A stretch of 10,173 bases of DNA, from the NCBI GenBank assembly GCA_023441105.1, contig JAEZQX010000389.1:1-10173 (forward strand). Direction: 5' to 3'. This document shows, piece by piece, positions 1 through 6,960 of this stretch. Below the pieces are notes generated by a model. It saw only the letters and a program-made list of their open reading frames with translations. It was not told where the DNA came from and ran no database searches. Numbering within the stretch: position 1 is the first letter of the stretch; every line of letters begins with the position of its first letter. The position numbers and the translations under genes were made by a program. The DNA comes from Pseudomonadota bacterium (GTDB lineage Bacteria > Pseudomonadota > Gammaproteobacteria > Burkholderiales > Burkholderiaceae).

Positions 1-993
1 ATCAAGGATGCCGGCGTCAAGGTCTCGGACATCGACGACGTGATCATGGTCGGCGGCATGACGCGCATGCCCAAGGTCCAGGAGAAGGTCAAGGAGTTCT
101 TCGGCAAGGAGCCGCGCAAGGACGTCAACCCCGACGAGGCGGTGGCCGTCGGTGCGGCGGTGCAGGGCTCGGTGCTGGCCGGTGACCGCAAGGACGTGCT
201 GCTGCTCGACGTGACCCCGCTGTCGCTGGGCATCGAGACGCTGGGCGGCGTGATGACCAAGATGATCCAGAAGAACACCACCATCCCGACCCGGTTCAGC
301 CAGGTGTTCTCCACCGCGGAAGACAACCAGCCGGCGGTGACCATCAAGGTGTTCCAGGGCGAGCGGGAAATCGCCTCTGCCAACAAGCCGCTGGGCGAGT
401 TCAACCTGGAAGGCATCCCGCCGGCGGCGCGCGGCACGCCGCAGATCGAGGTCGGGTTCGACATCGACGCCAACGGCATCCTGCACGTCTCGGCCAAGGA
501 CAAGGCCACCGGCAAGGAGAACAAGATCACGATCAAGGCCAACTCCGGGCTGTCGGAAGCCGAGATCGACAAGATGGTCAAGGACGCCGAGCTGCATGCC
601 GACGAGGACAAGGTGCGGGTCGAGCTCACGCAGGCGCGCAATAATGCCGATGCGATGATCCACACGGTGGAGAAGTCGCTGAAGGACCACGGCGACAAGC
701 TCGATGCCGACGAGAAGGCCAAGGTCGAAGAGGCGATGAACGAGGTGCGCGAGGCGCTGAAGACGGACGACAAGGACCGCATCGAGTCGGCCACCACGGC
801 GCTCACGACCGCGTCGCAGAAGCTCGGCGAGAAGATGTACGCCGACGCCCAGGCCGCGGCCGCCGCATCGGGTGCAGCCGGCGCGGGTGCCGCGGGCGCC
901 GCCGGCGGCTTCGACCAGGGCGAGAAGCAGCGGGAAGAGCCCGCGGAGGACGTCGTCGATGCCGAGTTCAAGGAAGTGAAGCGCGACGCCTGA
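1..993 (+). CDS. dnaK: Molecular chaperone DnaK (Hsp70), C-terminal half; 5' end outside window
   Basis: ATP-dependent cytoplasmic Hsp70 chaperone that binds unfolded segments and cycles with DnaJ and GrpE. Frame 1 is open from the first base, so the gene starts upstream. The 330 visible residues align with E. coli DnaK from about residue 324. The fragment opens with the end of the nucleotide-binding domain (GGMTRMP, residues 18-24; [16 protein letters not shown], 33-48). The interdomain linker VLLLD follows at 66-70, then the beta substrate-binding domain (to about 180) and the helical lid (about 185-280). A disordered Ala/Gly-rich stretch (281-303) leads to an acidic tail, [13 protein letters not shown], which matches the usual conserved DnaK end. 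About half the protein is missing because of the window edge, not because of a mutation. dnaJ follows 170 bases downstream on the same strand, the standard dnaK-dnaJ order. Identification is essentially certain. Confidence 0.98.
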   Translation: MKDAGVKVSDIDDVIMVGGMTRMPKVQEKVKEFFGKEPRKDVNPDEAVAVGAAVQGSVLAGDRKDVLLLDVTPLSLGIETLGGVMTKMIQKNTTIPTRFSQVFSTAEDNQPAVTIKVFQGEREIASANKPLGEFNLEGIPPAARGTPQIEVGFDIDANGILHVSAKDKATGKENKITIKANSGLSEAEIDKMVKDAELHADEDKVRVELTQARNNADAMIHTVEKSLKDHGDKLDADEKAKVEEAMNEVREALKTDDKDRIESATTALTTASQKLGEKMYADAQAAAAASGAAGAGAAGAAGGFDQGEKQREEPAEDVVDAEFKEVKRDA

Positions 994-1008
994 TCGGGCT
1001 CGAGGTTC

Positions 1009-1035
1009 GGCGCCGGTCGGCGTCGCGACGGCGCC
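1009..1035 (+). repeat. GC-rich inverted repeat after dnaK
   Basis: GGCGCCG (1009-1015) and CGGCGCC (1029-1035) are perfect 7-base inverted arms around a 13-base loop. The hairpin starts 15 bases after the dnaK stop. It has no T-run, so it is not an intrinsic terminator by itself. It could protect the 3' end of a processed dnaK mRNA. In sequence this GC-rich it may also be chance. Confidence 0.35.
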
Positions 1036-1095
1036 GGTGACGGGCGCATCGGTTGCGACACCGGCCGCGGCAGGCCGGCGAGGTATGGGAACGTG

Positions 1096-1136
1096 CGGAT
1101 CCCGCGCGCGCAGGCGCAGCGGGAATCCGTTTTTTT
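1096..1136 (+). terminator. Intrinsic terminator / attenuator between dnaK and dnaJ
   Basis: CGGATCCCGC (1096-1105) pairs with GCGGGAATCCG (1119-1129), with one bulged A. The stem can continue inward as GCGC (1106-1109) with GCGC (1114-1117), past a bulged A at 1118, to a GCAG tetraloop. Seven Ts (1130-1136) follow directly. This is a textbook Rho-independent terminator on the + strand. It sits inside the dnaK-dnaJ intergenic region, 27 bases before the dnaJ start. By inference it ends most dnaK transcripts and lets a fraction through to dnaJ, fitting the general need for more DnaK than DnaJ. Confidence 0.8.
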
Positions 1137-1163
1137 GATTGCAGCAAGGGTGCGTCCGGGCAA

Positions 1164-2294
1164 ATGGCGAAACGTGATTTCTACGATGTCCTCGGTGTCG
1201 CGAAGAACGCGAGCGAGGACGAACTGAAGAAGGCCTATCGCAAGCTTGCGATGAAGCACCATCCGGATCGCAACACGGGCGACGCCAAGGCCGAGGAGAA
1301 GTTCAAGGAGGTCAAGGAAGCCTACGAGGTCCTGACCGATCCCCGGAAGCGCGAAGCCTACGACCGTTACGGCCATGCCGGCGTCGAAGGTGCGCCGGGT
1401 CCGGGTGGCGGCGCGGGCGGCTTCGGCGGCTTCGCCGACGTGTTCGGCGACATCTTCGGCGACATCTTCGGCGCCGGCGCGGGTGCCGCGAGCGGACGCG
1501 GCGGTGCCGGCAACGTCTATCGCGGCGCCGACCTGCGCTACGCGATGGAGGTGACGCTGGAGCAGGCGGCCGCCGGCTACGAGACGGAGATCCGGGTACC
1601 GTCCTGGGACAACTGCACCACCTGCAAGGGCAGCGGCGCCAAGCCCGGCACCAAGCCGCAGACCTGCCGGACCTGCGGCGGCCAGGGGGTGGTGCGGATC
1701 CAGCAGGGCTTCTTCTCGGTGCAGCAGACCTGCCCGACCTGCCACGGGTCCGGCAAGGTGATCCCCGAGCCCTGCGAGGTCTGCGAAGGCGCGGGCCGCA
1801 TCAAGCGGACCAAGACCCTGCAGGTCAAGATTCCGGCGGGCATCGACGACGGCATGCGCATCCGCTCGGCCGGCAACGGCGAGCCGGGAGCCAACGGCGG
1901 TCCGGCCGGCGACCTGTACGTGGAGATCCGCATCAAGGAGCATACGGTCTTCAAGCGCGATGCCGACGACCTGCACTGCGAAGTGCCCATCGCCATCACC
2001 ACCGCGGCGCTCGGCGGCACCATCCAGGTTCCGACGCTCGGCGGCAAGGCCGAGATCGAGCTGCCGGAGGGCGTGCAGAACGGCAAGGTGTTCCGGCTGC
2101 GCGGCAAGGGCATCAAGGGCGTGCGTTCGGCCCATCCGGGCGATCTCTATGCGCACATCGCGGTCGAGACGCCGGTGCGCCTCACCGACAAGCAGAAGCA
2201 GATCCTCAGGGAGCTGGACCACAGCCTGTCGGACGCCCGGCACAGCCCGCAGACGCGCAGCTGGAAGGACCGGGTCAAGGAGTTCTTCCAGTAG
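1164..2294 (+). CDS. dnaJ: Chaperone protein DnaJ (Hsp40)
   Basis: Co-chaperone that delivers substrates to DnaK and stimulates its ATPase in the cytoplasm. The 376 residues equal the length of E. coli DnaJ. The J-domain spans about residues 4-70 with the HPD motif at 33-35. A Gly/Phe-rich region (75-115) contains a repeated DIFG. The zinc-finger domain has four CxxCxGxG repeats at C151/C154, C168/C171, C190/C193 and C204/C207, all intact. The C-terminal substrate-binding domains end in [11 protein letters not shown], typical of betaproteobacterial DnaJ. The start is the ATG at 1164, because [11 protein letters not shown] is the conserved N-terminus. The frame stays open upstream to 1053, but that part reads through the terminator hairpin and has no DnaJ similarity. 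A weak AAGGG (1146-1150) lies 13 bases before the start, further than ideal. This is a complete type I DnaJ with no sign of damage. Confidence 0.98.
   Translation: MAKRDFYDVLGVAKNASEDELKKAYRKLAMKHHPDRNTGDAKAEEKFKEVKEAYEVLTDPRKREAYDRYGHAGVEGAPGPGGGAGGFGGFADVFGDIFGDIFGAGAGAASGRGGAGNVYRGADLRYAMEVTLEQAAAGYETEIRVPSWDNCTTCKGSGAKPGTKPQTCRTCGGQGVVRIQQGFFSVQQTCPTCHGSGKVIPEPCEVCEGAGRIKRTKTLQVKIPAGIDDGMRIRSAGNGEPGANGGPAGDLYVEIRIKEHTVFKRDADDLHCEVPIAITTAALGGTIQVPTLGGKAEIELPEGVQNGKVFRLRGKGIKGVRSAHPGDLYAHIAVETPVRLTDKQKQILRELDHSLSDARHSPQTRSWKDRVKEFFQ
1449..1472 (+). repeat. Perfect 12-base tandem duplication in the DnaJ G/F region
   Basis: GACATCTTCGGC occurs twice back to back (1449-1460 and 1461-1472), encoding DIFG-DIFG in the Gly/Phe-rich linker. 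Repeated DIFG or DVFG units are usual in DnaJ. The exact nucleotide identity suggests a recent slip or gene-conversion event. No change of reading frame results. Confidence 0.7.
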
Positions 2295-2304
2295 GCTCTT
2301 CCAG

Positions 2305-2336
2305 TCGTGCCGCGCGGCGCGGCGGCATGGCTTTTT
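2305..2336 (+). terminator. Probable intrinsic terminator after dnaJ
   Basis: TGCCGC (2308-2313) pairs with GCGGCA (2322-2327) around an 8-base loop. The stem extends outward by C2306-G2329 and two G-U pairs (2307/2328, 2305/2330). CTTTTT (2331-2336) follows. The hairpin begins 11 bases after the dnaJ stop. The T-run is only five long, so termination may be partial. It separates the chaperone operon from the formate dehydrogenase genes. Confidence 0.6.
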
Positions 2337-2364
2337 GCCGCCGGTCCGCCGAGTGGGCTACAGT
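2335..2364 (+). promoter_or_regulatory. Candidate sigma-70-type promoter for the formate dehydrogenase operon
   Basis: TTGCCG (2335-2340) could be a -35 box and TACAGT (2359-2364) a -10 box, with an 18-base spacer. Both are close to the housekeeping consensus and stand out in this GC-rich sequence. The expected start of transcription, about 7 bases past the -10, falls at or next to the ATG at 2371, which would make a leaderless mRNA. The -35 box overlaps the end of the dnaJ terminator T-run. Recognised by eye only. Confidence 0.45.
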
Positions 2365-2370
2365 CACGGG

Positions 2371-4110
2371 ATGCGCAGCAGCGAACTGAGACGCCCGATC
2401 GGGCGCGGCAAGGGAAGACCACTCGACGCACAGGCCCGCCAGACAGTCCTCGAACTGCTTGCCGACCGGCCGCGTCGTCGCGATCTCCTGATCGAGTACC
2501 TTCACCTGATCCAGGACTCGCAGGCCTGCCTGCCGGCGCCGATGCTCAAGGCCCTGGCCGACGAGCTGAAGATGTCCCAGGCGGAGGTCTTCGAGGTGGC
2601 CACCTTCTATCACCATTTCGACCTGGTGAAGGAGGGGGAGTCGCGTCCGCCGGCGCTGACCGTGCGGGTCTGCGATTCCGGGCCTTGCGCCATGGCCGGC
2701 GCCGAAGAGCTGCTGGCGCGCCTCGAACGCTACGCGGCCGGCCTCGACACCGCCGTGCGCATCCAGCGCGTGCCGTGCATCGGACGCTGCGCCGAGGCGC
2801 CGGCAGCGGTGGTGCAGCGATATCCGGTGGCGCCGGCCACGGTGGAGGCGATCGACGCAGCCGTGCGCGGCGGGCTTCGCGAGTGCCCGATTCCCCCGGT
2901 GGCTGTGCCCCTGGAGCAGGCGCTCGCCGAAGGCGGCTACGCCAGCTTGCGCGCACTGGTGGCCGAGCCGCATACGCCGGAGGCGGTCGAGTCGCTGTGC
3001 GCGCGGCTGGAATCGGCCAACCTGCGCGGCCTCGGCGGCGCGGGCTTCCCCGCCGGACGCAAGTGGCGCATCGTCAGCCAGCAGCGTGAGATCGACCGGG
3101 TGCTGGTCGTCAACGCGGACGAGGGCGAGCCCGGCACCTTCAAGGACCGCCACTACCTCGAGCGCAGGCCCCACCAGTTCCTCGAGGGGATGCTGATCGC
3201 CGCCTGGGCGGTGGGCTGCCGCGCCTGCTACATCTACCTGCGTGACGAATACGCCGGCGTCCGGCAGCTGCTGGCGGTCGAGATCGCCAAGCTCGAGGCC
3301 TGGGGCAGGGCGCTCGAGAACACCGGTGGCTGGCGGCTGCCGGAGATCCACCTGCGCCGCGGCGCCGGCGCCTACATCTGCGGCGAGGAGAGCGGGCTGC
3401 TCGAATCGCTGGAAGGCAAGCGTGGCATGCCACGCCTGCGCCCGCCCTACATTGCCGAGATCGGCCTGTTCGACAAGCCCACCCTGGCGCACAACGTCGA
3501 GACTCTCTACTGGGTGCCGGAGCTCATCAGCCGCGGCCCGGAGTGGTTCGCCTCGCACGGGCGCCGCGGCCGCAAGGGGCTGCGCAGCTTCTCGGTCTCC
3601 GGCCGGGTGCGCGAGCCGGGCGTCAAGCTCGCACCGGCGGGCATCTCGTTGCGCGAGCTGGTGGCGGAATACTGCGGCGGCATGGCCCCAGGGCACGAAC
3701 TGTACGGCTACCTGCCGGGTGGTGCCTCGGGCGGCATCCTGCCGGCGTCCCTGGCGGACGAGCCGCTCGACTTCGACACCCTGCAGAAGCACGGCTGCTT
3801 CATCGGTTCGGCGGCGGTGATCGTGTTGTCGCAGCAGGATCGGGCGCGCGATGTCGCGCGCAACATGATGGACTTCTTCCGGCACGAGTCCTGCGGCCAA
3901 TGCACGCCGTGCCGCAGCGGCACTGCGAAGGCGGTGCAGCTGATGGCGGAGCCTGCCTGGGACGACGCGCTGATGCGCGAGCTGTCGGCGGTGATGATGG
4001 ATGCCTCCATCTGCGGCCTGGGCCAGGCCGCGCCGAATCCGATGCTGTCGGTGCTGAAGTTCTTCCCGGGTGAAGTGTCGGGCCGAAAAAGCGAGGAGAG
4101 CCTGCGATGA
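2371..4110 (+). CDS. fdhB: NAD-dependent formate dehydrogenase beta subunit, fused NuoE/NuoF-type diaphorase
   Basis: Cytoplasmic electron-exit subunit that passes electrons from formate via FMN to NAD+. The 579 residues carry two domains that are separate proteins (FdsG, FdsB) in other enzymes. Residues about 20-165 are NuoE-like, with a thioredoxin-fold [2Fe-2S] site at C101, C106, C136 and C140. Residues about 185-575 are NuoF-like: the Gly-rich GLGGAGFPAGRKW (220-232), NADEGEPGTFKDR (248-260) and GAGAYICGEESG (331-342) build the NADH/FMN site. ESCGQCTPCRSG plus SICGLG supply a [4Fe-4S] site at C508, C511, C514 and C548. The fused layout and the motifs match the beta subunit of M. extorquens FDH1 as I remember it. 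The ATG at 2371 fits the conserved start of the NuoE domain, and no plausible upstream in-frame start or Shine-Dalgarno is visible. The stop overlaps the fdhA start (ATGA). A fused hydrogenase diaphorase is the alternative, but the neighbour argues for formate. Confidence 0.93.
   Translation: MRSSELRRPIGRGKGRPLDAQARQTVLELLADRPRRRDLLIEYLHLIQDSQACLPAPMLKALADELKMSQAEVFEVATFYHHFDLVKEGESRPPALTVRVCDSGPCAMAGAEELLARLERYAAGLDTAVRIQRVPCIGRCAEAPAAVVQRYPVAPATVEAIDAAVRGGLRECPIPPVAVPLEQALAEGGYASLRALVAEPHTPEAVESLCARLESANLRGLGGAGFPAGRKWRIVSQQREIDRVLVVNADEGEPGTFKDRHYLERRPHQFLEGMLIAAWAVGCRACYIYLRDEYAGVRQLLAVEIAKLEAWGRALENTGGWRLPEIHLRRGAGAYICGEESGLLESLEGKRGMPRLRPPYIAEIGLFDKPTLAHNVETLYWVPELISRGPEWFASHGRRGRKGLRSFSVSGRVREPGVKLAPAGISLRELVAEYCGGMAPGHELYGYLPGGASGGILPASLADEPLDFDTLQKHGCFIGSAAVIVLSQQDRARDVARNMMDFFRHESCGQCTPCRSGTAKAVQLMAEPAWDDALMRELSAVMMDASICGLGQAAPNPMLSVLKFFPGEVSGRKSEESLR
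4093..4100 (+). promoter_or_regulatory. Ribosome binding site of fdhA
   Basis: GAGGAGAG ends 6 bases before the ATG at 4107, with its GGAG core 8 bases away. It is the strongest Shine-Dalgarno in the window and lies inside the end of fdhB. It supports the 4107 start and suggests that fdhA is initiated efficiently in its own right as well as by coupling to fdhB. Confidence 0.75.
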
Positions 4111-6866
4111 ATGCGCCTGCCCGGCCTGAGGCCCTGGCCATCGAATTCGAACTGGACGGCCGCCACTGCGAGGCGCTGGCCGGCGAGACCATCCTCCAGG
4201 TCGCGCGCCGCGAGGGCCTGGAGATCCCCACCCTCTGCTACAAGGACGACTATCGTCCCGACGGTAACTGCCGGGCCTGCATGGTCGAGATCGAAGGCGA
4301 GCGGGTGCTGGCGCCCTCGTGCTGCCGCGCCGTCGCCCCCGGCATGAAGGTCAAGGTCGACAGCAGCCGCGCCACGGCTGCCCGGCGCATGGTGCTGGAG
4401 TTGCTGCTGTCCGATGCGCCGGCCGGCGAGCAGCGCAGCGATTCCGAGCTGACCACCTGGGCGGCGCGTGAAGGCTTGGCCGCCAGCCGCTTCGCCCGCC
4501 GCGCGCCGGTCGAGCGCGACTTCAGCCATCCCGGTATCGCCGTCAACCTCGACGCCTGCATCCAGTGCGGCCGCTGCGTGCGCGGCTGTCGCGAAGAGCA
4601 GGTCAACGACGTCATCGGCTACGCCTGGCGCGGTGACCAGGCCATGATCGTCTTCGACATGGACGATCCGATGGGCGACTCCACCTGCGTCGCCTGCGGC
4701 GAATGCGTGCAGGCTTGCCCCACCGGCGCGCTGATGCCCAAGTTGCCGGGCACCGGCGAGGTGGCGCCGCGCGAGGTCGAGAAGAAGGTCGACTCGCTGT
4801 GTCCATTCTGCGGTGTCGGCTGCCAGTTGACCTACAACATCTCGGACAACCGCATCCTGTTCGTCGACGGCCGCAATGGTCCGGCGAACCAGTCGCGCCT
4901 GTGCGTCAAGGGCCGCTACGGCTTCGACTACGCGATGAGCCCGGATCGGCTGACGGTGCCCTTGATCCGCAAGGAAGGCCGGCCCAAGAATCCGGATTTC
5001 GACCGGGTACCCGGGGACTGGCGCGATTCCTTCCGCGAGGCAAGCTGGGAGGAGGCGCTCGATCATGCCGGCCTGGGGCTGGCGCGGCTGCGCGACCGGC
5101 ACGGCCCGCGGGCGCTGGCCGGCTTCGGTTCCGCCAAGGGCAGCAACGAGGAAGCGTACCTGTTCCAGAAGCTGGTGCGCGTCGGCTTCGGCAGCAACAA
5201 CGTCGACCACTGCACGCGCTTGTGCCACGCGTCGTCGGTGGCGGCGCTGCTCGAAGGCCTCGGTTCGGGCGCGGTGTCGAACCCGGTGAGCGACGTGCAG
5301 TTCGCCGACCTGATCTTCGTGATCGGAGCCAACCCCACCGCCAACCATCCGGTGGCCGCCACCTGGATCAAGAACGCGGTCAAGCGCGGCGCCACCCTGG
5401 TGGTCGCCGATCCGCGCCGCACCGAGCTCGCCCGCCACGCGCAGCATGTGCTGCAGTTCAAGGCCGACGGCGACGTGGCGCTGCTCAACGCGATGCTCCA
5501 CGTGATCATCGCCGAGGGACTGGTGGACCGCGAGTTCGTCGAGCGGCGCACGCTCAACTTCGACGAGATCCGCGACAACGTGGCCGGCTGCAGTCCGGAA
5601 GCGATGGCCCCGATCTGCGGCGTGCCGCCCGCGATGATCCGCGAGGTCGCCAGGCTCTACGCCACCAGCAAGGCATCGATCACCTTCTGGGGCATGGGCG
5701 TATCGCAGCACGTGCACGGCACCGACAACGTCCGCTGCCTGATCGCGCTGTCGATGATCACCGGCCAGATCGGCCGGCCCGGCACCGGCCTGCATCCGCT
5801 GCGTGGCCAGAACAACGTCCAGGGGGCGTCCGATGCCGGTCTCATCCCGCTGGCCTACCCGGACTACCGACGGGTCGACGATGACGCCGTCGGCGAATAT
5901 TTCGAGAAGCTCTGGAATGCGCCGATGGATCGGCAGCGCGGGCTCACGGTGGTCGAGATCATGGATGCGGCCAGCCGTGGCGAGATCCGCGGCATGTACG
6001 TGATGGGCGAGAACCCGGCCATGTCGGACCCCGACCTGCAGCATGCCCGCGCGGCGATGGCCTCGCTCGAGATGCTGGTGGTGCAGGACATCTTCCCGAC
6101 CGAGACCGCCTGGCTTGCCGACGTGATCCTGCCGGCCTCGGCCTTTCCCGAGAAGACCGGCACCTTCACCAACACCGATCGCATGGTGCAGCTGGGGCGG
6201 CAGGCGCTCGAGCCGCCGGGCGAGGCGCGGCAGGACCTGTGGATCATCAACCAGATGGCGCGGCGGCTCGGGCTCGACTGGCGCTACGACGACCCGGGCG
6301 TGGTGTTCGAGGAGATGCGCGGCACCATGGACTCCATCGCCGGCATCAGCTGGCAGCGCATGCAGGCCCAGGGCAGCGTCACCTATCCCTGCCAGGACGA
6401 GGATGATCCCGGGCAGCCGGTGGTGTTCATGGAGCGCTTCCCCACCGCGACCGGCAAGGCGCGGCTGGTGCCGGCCGGCTTCGTGCCCGCCGACGAGCGC
6501 CCGGACGCCGACTATCCGTATGTCCTCATCACCGGCCGCCAGCTCGAACACTGGCACACCGGCGCGATGACGAGGCGCTCCTACGTGCTCGACGCCACCG
6601 AGCCGGAAGCCACCGTGTCGCTGAACAGCAAGGAGGTGGCGCGGCTGGGTCTGTCGCCGGGCGAGCCTGCCGAGGTGGCATCGCGGCGCGGCGCCATCCG
6701 GCTGAAGGTGCGGGTGGACGACGGCATCGCTGCCGGCACCGTCTTCATCCCCTTCGCCTATGCCGAGGCGGCCGCCAATCTGCTGACCAATCCCGCACTC
6801 GATCCCTTCGGCATGATCCCGGAGTTCAAGTACTGCGCGGTCAAGGTCGTGCCGGTCGCCGGCTGA
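4107..6866 (+). CDS. fdhA: Formate dehydrogenase alpha subunit (Mo/W-bis-MGD catalytic subunit)
   Basis: Catalytic subunit oxidising formate to CO2 at a molybdenum or tungsten bis-pyranopterin centre and passing electrons to FdhB; cytoplasmic, with no Tat or Sec signal. The 919 residues hold, in order: a [2Fe-2S] ferredoxin domain (about 10-90; C44, C55, C58, C72 or C73); two ferredoxin-type [4Fe-4S] sites (C151/154/157/161 and C194/197/200/204); the [4Fe-4S] site next to the cofactor (C232, C235, C239, C266, then K268); and the molybdopterin oxidoreductase core with its dinucleotide-binding domain (about 800-915). The active site is standard for formate dehydrogenases: metal ligand C373 followed by H374 (RLCHA), and R566 in PLRGQNN. 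The usual Sec is Cys here. The histidine-ligated cluster motif present between the ferredoxin domains of FdsA and NuoG is absent (residues 100-140 have no Cys). The sequence strongly resembles FDH1 alpha of M. extorquens from memory. Metal identity cannot be read from the sequence. Confidence 0.95.
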   Translation: MNAPARPEALAIEFELDGRHCEALAGETILQVARREGLEIPTLCYKDDYRPDGNCRACMVEIEGERVLAPSCCRAVAPGMKVKVDSSRATAARRMVLELLLSDAPAGEQRSDSELTTWAAREGLAASRFARRAPVERDFSHPGIAVNLDACIQCGRCVRGCREEQVNDVIGYAWRGDQAMIVFDMDDPMGDSTCVACGECVQACPTGALMPKLPGTGEVAPREVEKKVDSLCPFCGVGCQLTYNISDNRILFVDGRNGPANQSRLCVKGRYGFDYAMSPDRLTVPLIRKEGRPKNPDFDRVPGDWRDSFREASWEEALDHAGLGLARLRDRHGPRALAGFGSAKGSNEEAYLFQKLVRVGFGSNNVDHCTRLCHASSVAALLEGLGSGAVSNPVSDVQFADLIFVIGANPTANHPVAATWIKNAVKRGATLVVADPRRTELARHAQHVLQFKADGDVALLNAMLHVIIAEGLVDREFVERRTLNFDEIRDNVAGCSPEAMAPICGVPPAMIREVARLYATSKASITFWGMGVSQHVHGTDNVRCLIALSMITGQIGRPGTGLHPLRGQNNVQGASDAGLIPLAYPDYRRVDDDAVGEYFEKLWNAPMDRQRGLTVVEIMDAASRGEIRGMYVMGENPAMSDPDLQHARAAMASLEMLVVQDIFPTETAWLADVILPASAFPEKTGTFTNTDRMVQLGRQALEPPGEARQDLWIINQMARRLGLDWRYDDPGVVFEEMRGTMDSIAGISWQRMQAQGSVTYPCQDEDDPGQPVVFMERFPTATGKARLVPAGFVPADERPDADYPYVLITGRQLEHWHTGAMTRRSYVLDATEPEATVSLNSKEVARLGLSPGEPAEVASRRGAIRLKVRVDDGIAAGTVFIPFAYAEAAANLLTNPALDPFGMIPEFKYCAVKVVPVAG

Positions 6867-6891
6867 GGAGCCTCGTCATTCGGGCGATGCG

Positions 6892-6918
6892 GTGGCGGGC
6901 CACGCCTGGCCGAGCCAC
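6892..6918 (+). repeat. Imperfect inverted repeat abutting the -10 box upstream of the VOC gene
   Basis: GTGGC (6892-6896) pairs with GCCAC (6914-6918). Inside it GGCC (6898-6901) pairs with GGCC (6908-6911) around a 6-base loop, with a small internal loop. The dyad covers the place where a -35 box would sit and ends one base before TACAAT. There is no T-run. It could be a regulator's operator or a weak fdhA 3' hairpin. Confidence 0.45.
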
Positions 6919-6924
6919 TACAAT
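6919..6924 (+). promoter_or_regulatory. Candidate -10 box of the VOC / HemL-like / MFS operon
   Basis: TACAAT differs from TATAAT by one base and lies 36 bases before the ATG at 6961, predicting a transcript start near 6931 and a leader of about 30 bases. No convincing -35 box is visible 16-18 bases upstream; an inverted repeat lies there instead. This suggests a promoter needing an activator, or one controlled by a repressor. Confidence 0.5.
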
Positions 6925-6947
6925 AGGGATCCCTGCATCAGTTCCCC

Positions 6948-6954
6948 TTGAGGT
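6948..6954 (+). promoter_or_regulatory. Ribosome binding site of the VOC gene
   Basis: TTGAGGT, with its GAGG core at 6950-6953, lies 7 bases before the ATG at 6961. It supports that start. The two later genes of the operon have no comparable site. Confidence 0.6.
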
Positions 6955-6960
6955 TTCCCG

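Noticed and set aside
1053..1090. Possible dnaJ promoter (TTGCGA ... TATGGG)
   Set aside because: The spacer is about 25 bases, too long for a sigma-70 promoter, and it would lie upstream of the terminator. No sigma-32-like consensus was found either.
1053..1163. Upstream in-frame extension of dnaJ by 37 codons
   Set aside because: It would read through the terminator hairpin and T-run and has no DnaJ similarity. The conserved N-terminus [11 protein letters not shown] begins at 1164, giving the standard 376 residues.
1960..2370. Upstream in-frame extension of fdhB into dnaJ
   Set aside because: The Arg/Ser-rich translation is out-of-frame dnaJ. The NuoE-like domain begins shortly after the ATG at 2371.
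2275..3900. 541-codon open frame on the - strand opposite fdhB
   Set aside because: Low-complexity composition, no domain, and fully overlapping a confident gene. It is a GC-bias shadow.
3708..6557. Very long (949-codon) open frame on the - strand opposite fdhA and the end of fdhB
   Set aside because: It lies antisense to a clear formate dehydrogenase with intact motifs. Its His/Arg/Gly/Ala-rich translation has no recognisable domain. Long antisense frames are expected in high-GC genes with strong third-position bias.
6861..6872. Short GGCT-GAGG-AGCC hairpin at the fdhA stop as a terminator
   Set aside because: Only four base pairs and no T-run.
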